Origin: Akanthomyces muscarius
Lineage: Eukaryota; Ascomycota; Sordariomycetes; Hypocreales; Cordycipitaceae
Length of the DNA: 64,000 nt
Reading direction: 5' to 3'
Assembly: GCF_028009165.1 (NCBI RefSeq)
Contig: NC_079241.1
Coordinates: 806,001 to 870,000, forward strand
Below the pieces are notes generated by a model. It did not search any database and was not told the DNA's origin. It worked only from the letters and a program-made list of their open reading frames with translations. Positions 30,810 to 42,864 of this stretch are shown here, in pieces. The translations under genes and the position numbers were made by a program. Position 1 is the stretch's first letter. Each line of letters begins with the position of its first letter.

Positions 30810-33496
30810 ATGATGCAGTCTCCAGCCGCGATGCCCTCGCCCGTCTCCCAGCCCCTAACGTCGCCGACGCTCAAATCGCGCAAGAAGCGCTCGCCCTACG
30901 TAGCGATTGCTTGGTATGTTGGCCCTGTTGGGCACTTGTCCCGCTTGCCAATTGAACCGCCGCTGACCTCGACATCCTGACAGCGTGTATGTAACTGCAT
31001 CTTCATCACTCGCCGGCTGCAGCCCAGCCCAGCCCACGGAGGCGGCCTATCGTAACAGCCAAAAAGCCACGCCACTAACGCCTTCATTCTCACAGAACGT
31101 GCAAGCAAAGAAAGACAAAATGCAGCGGCGAGCGACCCTGCAAGAGGTGTCGTGACAGCGACATCATGTGTGTCTACGGTCGCGCCACACGCTTCCAGTC
31201 CACAGATGAGACTTCGTAAGTCGTACCAAACCCACGCGATCCCCTTTACATGGCCCGGTCTCTTTGTTCATGACATTTTCTTCATGTCACCACCCGACTT
31301 CCACAATGTACTTACAACCCCAATTCAGCAAATCCAGCAAACCAAAACGAGACTCACCCTCCACCACTGAGCCTCACAAACCGCGTGAGCGGGATTCTTT
31401 TCGGGTCAAGAAACCACCGCCAGCGGCGCCACGCACCCAGGACAATGCCGAGGCAAACGCTCAAACACGCCACGGAAGCTCCGATTACTACCTTCGCCTC
31501 GCCGAGAAGCGCCTGGGCGACCTCAGCCCCGGCCCGGGCCGGTCTCTGTTTGGCAGCGGCAGGCAGCAGCAGCTCATGATTGGATCGCACATTATGCAGC
31601 AGCTCATCGACCATCGCAAGACGGGTGCCCCCCCGGGCAGCTTTGCGCCCCTGGACAAGGAGCTGTGGATACGCATCGTCGACATTTACGAGGAAGAGGT
31701 CGCGCTGCAGTATCCCTTTCTGGACCTGGAAAATCTGCGACATAGAGTCAGAGCGGCTGCGCCCCCGAGCGAGGGCAACCCCGTCCCAGAAGACCAAGCT
31801 TGCATTGAAGACATCATGTCGTTGGTTCTCTCCGTCGCGTCTAGTATCGTCGACCCCGGCACATTGACGGTCGCCAACAGTTTTGTCGAAAGCTTGTTCA
31901 GCGGTGCCATGCTACGCACGCAGCTTGGGGCAGTCAACAAGACTGATTTGTCCATTATAATCCTTGCCGTACGTACGTATGGGTGACACTTTCCGATGTT
32001 GACTGACAATCTTTCTGCAGAGCATCTTCTTCTTCCTCAACGACAAGGAAATGCTGGCGTGGAGGGCCATTGGCAATGTGCTGCGCTCATTACACGAGAT
32101 AATAGCGCAGAACACTGAAGATGCGCCCAACCCGACAACGCTAGATCAGCTCAAGGACGTTGGCGAGAAATTTTACTGGTCTGTCTATACGCTGGACCGA
32201 CGATGGGGCTTTGGCACAGGCCTGCCGTTCTCGGTCCACGACTCTGATATTCACCGCCAGCCACACTTCAAAGTAAGTATGCACACATCCGTGAAGCCAT
32301 CCGGCTCTAACAGAACTTTTCAGGACGACTCTCTTTCCTCAACATATTTGAGGCAGATGATTGAGTACAGCATTATTTCAGCCGAAGTCCGACGGTCCAT
32401 CCTCCAGCCGTCTACATCACCTTCGGCTACAGTCACCGCCTTGGCGGCAACACGAAACCTGCTCGACTTTCAAGTAACCCAATTCCAAAAGAACATTCCC
32501 AAAAGGCTACAGTTCTTGGGCCTACAAGACAAATTTGACCCACTGCGAGAGAAGCGCGGCGAGTATAGACTGCGACTCGTCTTATATCTGCGCTGCAATC
32601 AAATGCGCATCGTCATTCACCGGAAATCGGCCATGTCCCTAACGGGCGGCGGCTTCGACACATCCACGACCAATGTTCTGGCTGAGACCTCCCAAGACAC
32701 GATCCGCATCCTCATCGCGCTGGCGCGGGAAACAGATATTTACCACGCGCAGCAGCGTACCTTTAACCACTTTTTGGAGACGGCGCTCGCATCGCTGCTG
32801 CTATTGCTGTGCTACGCCGAAGCCGAGTATCGCGTCGGATACCTGCCCGACGTCCTCGCCGCCATGGAGCTCGTCCAGCACCTGTCGGTCCACTCCCCCG
32901 TCACAAGGGCGCTCAAGCAGAAGCTGCACCGCGTGCAACACATGATCAAGAGCTTCCGAGTCTCCAACCATACTTCGGCGCAGCAGTCGCCGCGGTCCGG
33001 CTCCGTGGTGCCCGTCGGCGACCACTTGGGCGACGCCGGCCTCCACCGCAACGGCAGCCACCCGCCCAGCCGCCCCAACGAACTCGTCGGCACGCCTGGC
33101 CCCATCAACAGTAACGGACAGATGCCCCTGTCTCTCGTCCCCGTGATAACCGACCAGCAGACCGTGTATCCCCCTGCCGCGGCACTAGCCGAAATGGCCA
33201 TGGGCGGCGGCGGCGGTGGTCCGAACGATGGTGGCCCCGGCCCATTCACGCCGGGCATGCCGTCGCAGCCGCAGCCGTCGTTTCAGCTCAGCCAGATGAA
33301 TACGCCTCAGCCGTACGACGACGGCTTTGGCGGCGGCGCTGGGAGCATGCACTCGCAGCAGTCGGCGAGCGACTCGACGTCGATGATGGACTTGGTGGTG
33401 CCGCATGACTTGAACGATCTGCCGAATGATTTCTTTACCTCGCAGTTTCCAGATCTGGGAGACATTCTCAAGGATTACGACAACTTTCGATTCTGA
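30810..33496 (+). CDS. Zn2Cys6 transcription factor with a 3-nt micro-exon in the zinc cluster
   Basis: Six exons: 30810-30913, 30984-30986, 31096-31215, 31329-31968, 32021-32272, 32324-33496, giving 763 residues. Exon 1 ends inside the first zinc-ligand codon (TG), the micro-exon supplies CGT, and exon 3 continues A-ACG-TGC, producing ACVTCKQRKTKC. With SGERPCKRCRDSDIMC this is an exact C-x2-C-x6-C-x5-C-x2-C-x6-C binuclear cluster preceded by a basic RKKR. Skipping the micro-exon gives an immediate TGA. The middle part (about residues 150-560) is a fungal-specific regulatory domain. The C-terminus is glycine/glutamine/serine-rich and ends in an acidic, hydrophobic stretch (FPDLGDILKDYDNFRF) suited to activation. 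The 51-nt fifth intron is a multiple of three and stop-free, so its retention would add 17 residues. Targets are unknown; NRPS-cluster control is possible. Confidence 0.88.
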
Positions 33497-33892
33497 AAAA
33501 AAGTATTATAACAGGGACAGGGTTGCAGATTTGCATTCTTGTCGTTTTGTACACGATTTCCTTTCTTTTTTTGCTTTTTGGAAACGGACGATATAAGTGG
33601 CTCATTTGTCTGTCAACGACGGGAGCTAATGTGTGATTAATATAATTATCATTAACAATATACCCATATGCAATTTCACGATGCTCTTCTTGCTGGAAAC
33701 GATGTGCATGTACTTTATGCACTTGCTATCTGGTAATATCCGTGACAAGTTCCTCTATGTACTGTAAAATGTCCAGTTTGTCCTCATCTCAACGCAACGG
33801 GTTCTCACGATGAGTTTATACTGAGAACGACATTGTTCCACTCCCCTCCCCAAAAGACTATAAAGCAAAGGAAACATTGGATCAACTTTGGT
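33497..33892. other. Convergent intergenic region
   Basis: 396 bp of AT-rich 3' flank between the regulator and the GH128 gene. No further feature seen. Confidence 0.65.
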
Positions 33893-34738
33893 TTAGTGGT
33901 ACTTTTTGATGGCGTTGAGGTATGTGCGGCCGGACTCGGACAGCTTGGACCCGTCATTGTTGGTCGGCGTCCAGTTGGGCGACAGGCCGCCGCCGTCCGT
34001 GTATGCATACGCCATGACGTGCTCGTTCTTCTCAAACAGGTCCACGACGTCGTTGATGAAGCGGTTGATCTGGCCCTGGTCCTGGCACGGCTTCCACTCG
34101 GGCTGGTCGCTGACGCACGCAAACTCGGTCACCCAGATGGGCTTGCCGTACTTGTTCCAGTAGTGGTCAATGTCCTCCTGCACGCCCTGCATGCTGTCCT
34201 TGTACACGTGGATGGCGGTAAAGTCCCAGTCGGCATCGAGCTTTTGCGTGCGAAACTTGGCGAGCCAGCCCTCGTCCTTTTGCTTGCACATGGACGGGCT
34301 GCCGAGGAGGCTGCCGGCGCGGCCCTTGGGCGCAATGTACTGGTTCCAGAGGGAGACGCCCTGGGCGACGCGCAGGTCCGCCGAGTAGGTGCCGTGGCAG
34401 TCGGGCTCGTTGGGGCCGAGGAGGTACTGCGGCGTCGAGTGCAGGTTCTGGAAGGCGTGGAGGCGGTCGGCGTCGAACTGGCCCTGGTGGCCGTCGCCCC
34501 AGAGCATGGACACGCCGGGCACCTCGTCGTGGCCCGAGGGTTTGGGCGTCCAGTCGTACCACCAGCCAATGTGGTCCTTCCAGAGGTGCACGGCGCGGCC
34601 GCCCGCGGAGCCGGCCTTTTTGCCGTTGGGGATGAGGGGCGCCTTGCGCGCTTCGACGTGGGCGGACGTGGTGGGAGAGGCAATCGCCGTCGAGGCGAGG
34701 GCAAGGGCCGCGCCAGTGTACTTGAGGAGGCACACCAT
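33893..34738 (-). CDS. Secreted glycoside hydrolase family 128 (beta-1,3-glucanase type)
   Basis: An intronless 281-residue protein. The signal peptide is MVCLLKYTGAALALASTAIA. The mature part is a short TIM-barrel of the Asl1/GH128 kind: WYDWTPKP near the start, the proton-donor motif GPNEPDC in the middle, a TAIHVYKDS strand, and the nucleophile region WVTEFAC, followed by AYAYTDGGG. GH128 enzymes cleave beta-1,3-glucan, and fungal members remodel the fungal wall or attack other fungi. The length is normal for the family. The start at 34738 is the first ATG of the frame and begins the signal peptide. It diverges from the DAHP synthase gene. A TATATA-type element lies near 34813-34820 upstream. 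Confidence 0.92.
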   Translation of the reverse strand: MVCLLKYTGAALALASTAIASPTTSAHVEARKAPLIPNGKKAGSAGGRAVHLWKDHIGWWYDWTPKPSGHDEVPGVSMLWGDGHQGQFDADRLHAFQNLHSTPQYLLGPNEPDCHGTYSADLRVAQGVSLWNQYIAPKGRAGSLLGSPSMCKQKDEGWLAKFRTQKLDADWDFTAIHVYKDSMQGVQEDIDHYWNKYGKPIWVTEFACVSDQPEWKPCQDQGQINRFINDVVDLFEKNEHVMAYAYTDGGGLSPNWTPTNNDGSKLSESGRTYLNAIKKYH

Positions 34739-36613
34739 TGTCGTAGATTTCGCAGGGTATGATGTTTAGAGTCTGGTGTCGGCTGGACTGTAGAGCGGGA
34801 GTGCAGCTACCCTTTATATATCCTTCTCCATGTCAGGGGATTCTGCCTCATCGTGCTGGGTCTCGTCGACATGGTGAGCGTGTCTGGAGCGTTGGCGTGC
34901 CCCATGAAGCCCATCGAATCCTGTTCTAGCGCTTATTCAATTTTGCCTCGAATCAGATCAACGCATATCGACAAGGCCAGCTAGAAGCAGCAGGCCAAAT
35001 GGTCGCGAACGGTGAATGATGCAACGGCAAAGTAGCATTTGATGGAGACTTGGCCGGGCCTCGAACTTTTTTTCCCGTCTTCTATTTTAGTTGACAAGGT
35101 GCGGAAGGAATCATGAGACAGCCAGGGCGAGCGTGGGACTGGATGCATGTGAGAAACAAGGTTAAAAGTCGGCCCCGTTGCACGCATCGCCTTTAAACGC
35201 CAGATTGGGACACGTATTTAATTTAGCACGATCCCGGGAGTGTTGGGGCCAGCAGCTCCGATGCGTGTAGTCTTGGCTCGTGTGTCCCCGTAGGTGGGAG
35301 GGTTGTCATCACCATCATCACGCGGTGGATCTTTCTATCCGAACGGAGAAGAATAATGCGAGTCTGACATGGTGGGCTCGCTCTGCCAGCTGCAGATCCC
35401 GAGTGTTGTGGTCATCTCTATTGCCGGAAAAAGATTGAGCGTCGTGGAGGAAGTAAGATGGAAACTTTTGAGCTAATCGGCAGCGAGAGATACAGTATGC
35501 TCATGGACCCCTCTTGCAGGAGGGCATTGTAGACGTGTGTGTGTGTGTTTGTGTTGGTGCTGAGTATGCTTGTGTCGTCGACGGCTGGGCAAGAGAACCA
35601 TGATCCAGGTGTGAGTCTGCAACTCTCAGGCCTTTTCTACCTCAGGATGGCTAGTGTTATTTTTCTGATGAAGCTTAAAGTAACGGGCATGATGATATGG
35701 CCGAGAGGGAAGCAGAGTGCGAAGGATGAAAGGGGTTGTTTGCGCATGCGATAGCTGGGCAATTAATTGGTGGCGCTCGATGCCGATTCATCGGTCACGT
35801 CTTTTTTTTGGTGGGCCGTTTAGTTGTGCACAAGTCAACTTTATGCAGATGCATAGCCAGGATAAATACTGGTAGTGCAGCCCTGCCAGCTGGAAAAGGT
35901 CAAGCAAATTGAGACCCAGACACTTGATTTATTAGGTATTAATATCTGCGTATCCAGCCTATGTTGCTTGACAAGTGTGCGGACGACCCTTGCACGGTAG
36001 TTATCATTTATTTGCATGATAACACCAGCGACTGCCCAATTCCCGGCGCTGGACGGAGTAAATACAGCGATCCACAGGCGATGCGCTGCGTCTACAGCGC
36101 ATCAGGCCAGCGTCATGGCACTGCTTCTACCATGCAGCCGGCTTGCTTGGTGAGGCATCAGATCCGATGCCGTCATACTGAAACGGGCTGCATCGCGACA
36201 TGATATGCTGTTCCGGGCAAAGATAGGCTCTTCCATGCAATGTCAGCTCGACTGAAGCTCTGCAGGATCATGGGCATCATGGGCTTCATGGGCGTCCAAT
36301 CGCGCCGCTCTTATTGACCACCCTCCCCAATAAATGAGCCCAGCGTACTCGGTGCCGCAGACCATCTGGACGAGCGCCCCGCCACATCGACTCATAGCCT
36401 CCGGCTCCGGCGCTTTTTTGGCAAACATATGAAAATTGAGTTGCCAGCGAGCTCTGCCGCCATCTTGAAGCTTCTTGGCAGTATTACAAAAATTTCCATT
36501 TCCATACAAACTACCTGCACGCTCTTGCGCAGCTCGACCAAACTCTGCTGCGTCAATTTTCAAACTTCATCTTGCCATTTATTCTTTTGCCCACATATAT
36601 ACCCTTTTACACA
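34739..36613. promoter_or_regulatory. Divergent intergenic region between GH128 and DAHP synthase
   Basis: 1.87 kb without a supported gene. A (GT)7 tract lies at about 35535-35548. A TATATA stretch near 36595-36600 is just upstream of the DAHP synthase start. Open frames at 35539-35754 and 35961-36203 have no family resemblance. Confidence 0.55.
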
Positions 36614-37954
<1,341 letters not shown>

Positions 37955-38534
37955 GCTTGTTGATTGTTTTTCAGTATTTTCACGCAGTTCATGATGGATC
38001 TAAGCATTGGGGGAAATCGGCGAATGAAGACGCCAGGGAATGAGAAAAGTTTTCTTTGTCACATATGCTTTGATATGAGTAATTAAAAAAATCGTGTTTG
38101 AATGACTAGATAAAAAAAAGTGTGTTCAAGGATCAAAACATTGTCTTCTACGCTTCTTCGATTGTAAAGTCCCTGGCGCGGCCGCTGTGTCACAGGCCCG
38201 CTGCCTCGCTCAGCCAGCAAAATTGGGCCAATGGAGCGCCGCGCCTCGCACCCGGAGCTATCGCAGCAAACACGATCGAAAAGTGCATCTCGCTGCCCCC
38301 TTGACGCAACGTCTCCTTCTTTGCCAATTCTCCATCGCCACCGCACGCAAATATTGCTCCAACCACAAATCTACCCACGCTCTTTCATCTCAGCGAGCGC
38401 ATCCACCAGTCCCCGTCGCGTGCCATCGCGAATTTGTGCAGCATCCCGGTCCGACACGAGCGCCGCGAGCAAACTCGCCTCACAGTGCAGCGCGGCGCCC
38501 AATTCGCGACGCAAACACACACATACATATAATA
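37955..38534. promoter_or_regulatory. Tandem intergenic region, C2H2 gene promoter
   Basis: 580 bp: 3' flank of the DAHP synthase gene (AT-rich to about 38120), then GC-rich sequence upstream of the C2H2 gene. The C2H2 reading frame stays open upstream to 38187, but this part is low-complexity and probably 5' UTR. Confidence 0.55.
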
Positions 38535-39768
38535 ATGGCTCGCGGCTACTCACCCCCCGAATCGCCGCTGTCCTCGGTGCGGTCGTCGGACCACTCCGAT
38601 GATGACGGCCACGACTTTGATGATGCCGCCTCGCGCCCGTCGAAGCGCCTCAAGGTAGACGCTGCGTCGCGGGCGTCGCGCGCATCCTCCACGGCCGTCC
38701 ACGACGTCGAGCACGACCAGGACGTCCCCGAGCCGGACCCTCTCGAGGGCATGTCCGATCTGTCGTCGGACACGTCTGGTGACATTCCCAGCTCGCCCAT
38801 CAACGCGCGGCTCGACGAGGAAGATTTCCAGGACCAGGTCAGCGTCTGCGACTGGGACGGCTGCGAGGCCGGCGACCAGCGCAACATGGACAGGCTGGTC
38901 GAGCACATCCACAACTCGCACATTGAGAACCGCCAAAAGAAATACACCTGCGAGTGGAAGAGCTGTTCCCGGAAGGGCTTGCCGCATGCCAGCGGCTATG
39001 CGCTCAAGGCACACATGCGCAGCCACACACGAGAGAAGCCCTTTTACTGTTATCTCCCAGGTGCGTCTCGCTATCCTCTTCTAGCGCCCTTCAAGATGGA
39101 AAATTGACTAACTGGATGATCTAGAATGCGACCGATCCTTTACGAGATCCGATGCCCTCGCCAAACACATGCGCACCGTCCACGAGACCGAGGCTCTGCG
39201 GCCCTCCGACCCCGTGCCCAAGTCGATGCAGTCGGGTCCGCCCGGCGGCAAGTCGAGCAAGCTCAAGATCATCATCAAGACGCCGCAGTCGCACGGCGGC
39301 CACGGCGTGGGCGAGGACGGCACCGACGAGTCGGGCCACGGCGAGGACGGCAACGCCGACTACTTTACCGCGCTGACGAGCGAGCTCTTCACCGCCGACG
39401 AGCTCGCGTTCTCCGTCGACAAGCTCTACCGCAAGTGCTTCTGGGAGGCCAAGTGGGCGGACGAGGTCGGCGAGACGCTCCGCCGCGAGTGCCGCGAGTG
39501 GGAGGACGTCTACTACAAGGAGTGGCTCGAGAAGGAGACGCTGCTTTCCCAGGTCATCCAGGGCGAGGTCGACTGGCACGAGCGCCGCAAGGCCATCCTC
39601 ACGGGCGCGGCCGACGTGCAGGTCAGCAACGGCACCACGGCGCCGGCGGCAGACGCGGCAGCTCCGGTTGTGGATGGTGGTGAGAAGCCGGCCGAGCAGG
39701 AAAACGGCGTCGCCGCCGACCAAGCTGAGACGACTCCCATTCCCAAACCAGAGGCCATCGCCGCTTAG
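38535..39768 (+). CDS. C2H2 zinc-finger protein (Iec1-like, tentative)
   Basis: Exons 38535-39060 and 39125-39768 join across a 64-nt intron (CCAG|GTGCG, TAG|AATGC) to give 389 residues. The N-terminus is serine/aspartate-rich with a basic RPSKRLK patch (possible nuclear signal). Three finger-like units follow: CDWDGC with HIHNSH, CEWKSC...GYALKAHMRSH, and, completed by the splice, CYLPECDRSFTRSDALAKHMRTVH. The linker TREKPF is typical of tandem DNA-binding fingers. The C-terminal half carries KLKIIIKTPQ and a conserved-looking acidic region (YRKCFWEAKWADEVG). Finger spacing resembles a fungal protein group that includes the INO80-complex subunit Iec1 of fission yeast; that equivalence is from memory and tentative. 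It converges on the bHLH gene. Confidence 0.88.
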
Positions 39769-40264
39769 GGAAGGCGCAACCTCTCCCGCCTTTTTGTCAC
39801 ATTCTCTTGATCCTGCGTCGTCGCTCCGGCTGTCGCCAGGATGTGAATTGGTCGATGGCACGGCAGCGCGAGATCTGGTAGTTTCTGGTAGAAGAGAGTT
39901 TGGGGGGCAAGGAAAACCCAAATCATAAAACAGATGGAAAAAAAGCAAACGGGATGGGGATTCAAAGGAGTTTTTAGGGGTATGGCATATTACTATGGGA
40001 CTGTTTTTCTTCTATGTATTCTTTTCTTTACGTGTACAGTATTTGGGGCTTGTAACGCATAGCTACCTCATTAATGCAATCGGTTGTTTAAAACAGACTT
40101 GAAAAGCTGACTTGGGTATACATGTATTTACAACGCCCTCTTCGTCTTGTTCACGATGGAATCCTCATTTGACCCCAGGTGTGTTTCGTTTTCCACAAAA
40201 ACAACCACGCCCAAACTCAAAACTGCACTGCGGCCTTTCCCCGGCTTGCATTTCAGACACATCA
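39769..40264. other. Convergent intergenic region
   Basis: 496 bp, AT-rich, holding the 3' flanks of the C2H2 and bHLH genes. Nothing else seen. Confidence 0.65.
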
Positions 40265-41158
40265 TCATCTAGCATTGTCTTTAATCCGTGAAAGTTCAGC
40301 AATCTGTAGCTGCAGCCTCTTGTTTCCTTCCTGCACACGCTTCAAGAACTCTGCCGTCCTTGACAGAATCGTAGACTTGGGCCATTTTCTTCCTTGCAGC
40401 TCCGGGACGGTATTCACCAGACACTCGAAGCCATCCTTGATCAGGCCGCGACGCTTATTCTCATGCCGAATGTGATTGCGGCGTTTCTGCTCCATCGTGA
40501 GCCTTTCCCGCTGCGGCTTCTCCTCCGTGCCATATGCTCGTCTCCTCCTGCCCGTGCCAATGGGGCGCGTGGAGCACATGTCCTTTGTCTTGTCGTGATG
40601 ATTCGTCCAGTTGGCCCTGCTCTCGGCCGGAGGCGCTCTCCTTTGCGTTTGGCATCTGTCACGTGGTGCAGCAGCCGACAGAGGTGTGACTTGAAGCTGC
40701 TTTCCCTTTGCAGCTTCGAAGACAAAGTCGCATTTCCAACTCACGCCACGCCGCATCGCGTCAGCTCCCTCGTAGGCCAGACTCGGCGCCATGTTCGCTG
40801 ACAAATCGGCTCCCGCAAACAATTCGTCGTTTTTGCGAGCGCGCAGCGCCTCTATGTCCGCGGGTGGATGTTGGAGCCCGTAGAGCAGAGCGTTTTCGTC
40901 ATGGGAATCTGTTGCTTCGGCGAGCATCAAGTCCATCTTGAACTCCAGAGGCGACTGGTAGTGCCAAAAGGCAGACAGATAGTCAGGTTCGTGGTTCATG
41001 TCAGGGTTGTCGTCAAGATGTTCGGCACTTCCCTCTGAAGGCTGGGACCAAAGGTCTTCTTGAACAAATCTCATACCACTCGCGCTCCTCGCAACATTTT
41101 TAGACTCAAAGATTGAAGTCTGGGAGAAGCGGAAGTGAGTTTCCGTGTCTGTAGTCAT
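40265..41158 (-). CDS. bHLH transcription factor
   Basis: An intronless 297-residue protein. The basic region and helix 1 read RRNHIRHENKRRGLI, with His, Glu and Arg at the H-x3-E-x3-R positions that contact an E-box (class B, CACGTG-type); the loop is short (ELQGRKWPKS) and helix 2 (TILSRTAEFLKRVQEGNKRL) runs on as an amphipathic, leucine-containing tail to the C-terminus. The bHLH occupies roughly residues 215-290; the N-terminal two thirds is acidic and without a known domain. Fungal relatives act as homo- or heterodimers in phospholipid, phosphate or developmental control; no specific orthologue is claimed. The start at 41158 is the first ATG in frame. Confidence 0.88.
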   Translation of the reverse strand: MTTDTETHFRFSQTSIFESKNVARSASGMRFVQEDLWSQPSEGSAEHLDDNPDMNHEPDYLSAFWHYQSPLEFKMDLMLAEATDSHDENALLYGLQHPPADIEALRARKNDELFAGADLSANMAPSLAYEGADAMRRGVSWKCDFVFEAAKGKQLQVTPLSAAAPRDRCQTQRRAPPAESRANWTNHHDKTKDMCSTRPIGTGRRRRAYGTEEKPQRERLTMEQKRRNHIRHENKRRGLIKDGFECLVNTVPELQGRKWPKSTILSRTAEFLKRVQEGNKRLQLQIAELSRIKDNAR

Positions 41159-42864
41159 TGTTGCACGAGTACGATGCTGTGTATATCTCTAAGTCGCCGT
41201 GTAACCTTCAACGACGCTTCAGTGAAAAGCTTGTTTGCCTGCAAATGATTTGATTACAGATCTTGCAGTAGATATTCGCAGGGGCGGTATAGAAGGTCTC
41301 GTAGTATTTATATCCTTGTTATTTCTTTTAAGCAGTCTGTTACGTATTGAAGGGCGACAGCTGTCTCAGCCTGCAAGCCCAGTGCCAATCTCAGGTTTAG
41401 TTACATTTCTTTAGCTAGTGGAACCGATGTAGCATCAGCATGTCTTAATCCGGGGTATGATCTAAGCCGCACAATTGACAGGACTACAAACATTGAGCCA
41501 GCCGACCGGAACATTTCTCACCCATATGGGACCAGCGGCTCCGAGCGCTGGTCTGGGTGAGCAAAGGTTTCATGGGACGGAATTTGCCGGTCGCCTGCGA
41601 GGTATCTCCTACCTAAATGGGCGTCTCGAAACACTTCAAAGCAGGGATCTCAGCCACCGAGTCGGTCATAGGAATTGCCGTGATCTCGAACACAGGCACT
41701 ACGTGACTAGTTTCAGCGAAACGGCCAATTGCCCTTGCTTTAGTTTTCCAGAATCACGATGGGCTCATCACTGCTTGGACTATATATAGATGCAATGGCA
41801 TACGCTACGGCTTCATCACAGGCTTTCCGGTTTCATACTCTTTGGAGCGGCGGGGTCTTATGTTGGTCATATCACAATGTCTGTTCTACGAAGCACAGTG
41901 TGGCGAGTTTGGCGACATACATTAGCGCCAAGTCTAGACTGTCCACCAGCAGTGAGGCACGCGGCGATCACTTCCGAGTGTGGCAAAAAAAGTCGACGCT
42001 AGTACAGGCCGAATGCGCGCCGTTTGCGCCTTACAACTGGAGAGAGCAGCGGCAGGCATCCAATGTTGGCCAGATCGCAATATCCCAGCAGGGCCAAGTC
42101 TAGCACAAAAGGTGCACGGCGATCATTTCTGGAGGCGGCAGCAGAAGTCGACACTAAGAAAAGCAGGTCGGTCCGAAATCAAGAGTTTGGCCAGGGTTCC
42201 ATGGCAGGATTAGCGGCGGGAAATGTGGAAAGCGCTCACGTCCAAACAGCATGATATTGCCCTTGAGTGTAATGAATCCACGGCCGTCGCTAAATAGGGC
42301 TGAAGCCCATCGTACGAAGCGACCAAAGTTACGCTCTTCTCGGGAAGGCCAGCGCATCTAAGTGTCACAGATTTTGTCAGGTATAAAATCACATTGATCT
42401 TTTTTAGTAATAATGACCTCTGTTTGTTGTGATTTTGGCGGATAGCGCGTGAGTTCGGCGTGCATTTCAAAAGGATGCTAGCTCGAGCGGAGCAATTGAG
42501 CTCGCGAGGGTCTAACAGACACAGCAAAGGGAGACATGAGTGTTTGCATTTGCTCACACGTGAGGAGTTTACAACTTACGGCAAGCCGAGGCCGTTAAAG
42601 GCGGCAAACTAATGTAGCTTGCAGATTCTCGCGTGCTAACGTGACATGCCTGCCTGCTTTCATCTCCTGCCTTCGATAGAAGGCAGCACTGAAATGATCA
42701 AATGTAGTCTCGAGTCTGGAGCTAAATCTAGGAAAGAAAAAGAAAAAAAGCATAAATAGATCGATGCATTCTCCTATCTGACGTCGGAAAATAGCACAAA
42801 AGCTGTCGCCAAGCAATTTGCTCTTCAAGAAGATCGTGATCTAGCTCCTCACGACTGCGAGAAA
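41159..42864. other. Intergenic region with decayed tandem duplication
   Basis: 1.7 kb between the bHLH and cutinase starts, so it contains both promoters. No intact gene. The segment 41840-42165 contains an imperfect tandem duplication (separate entry). The open frames across it (41475-42213) have no family match and look like relics. Confidence 0.5.
41840..42165. repeat. Imperfect tandem duplication (unit about 160-195 bp) with transition-type differences
   Basis: Copy one (about 41842-42005) and copy two (about 42038-42165) share GCGGCnGG...ATGTTGG, GCCAAGTCTAG, CGGCGATCA and AAGTCGAC in the same order. Most mismatches are C/T or G/A, for example ATGTTGGTCATATCACAAT versus ATGTTGGCCAGATCGCAAT. 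This pattern suits repeat-induced point mutation or CpG-type decay. Indels between the shared blocks show it is old. Confidence 0.5.

Noticed and set aside
33833..34762. A 309-codon plus-strand frame over the GH128 gene
   Set aside because: Valine/leucine-rich shadow with no domain; the minus strand encodes a secreted GH128 with NEPD and TEFAC motifs.
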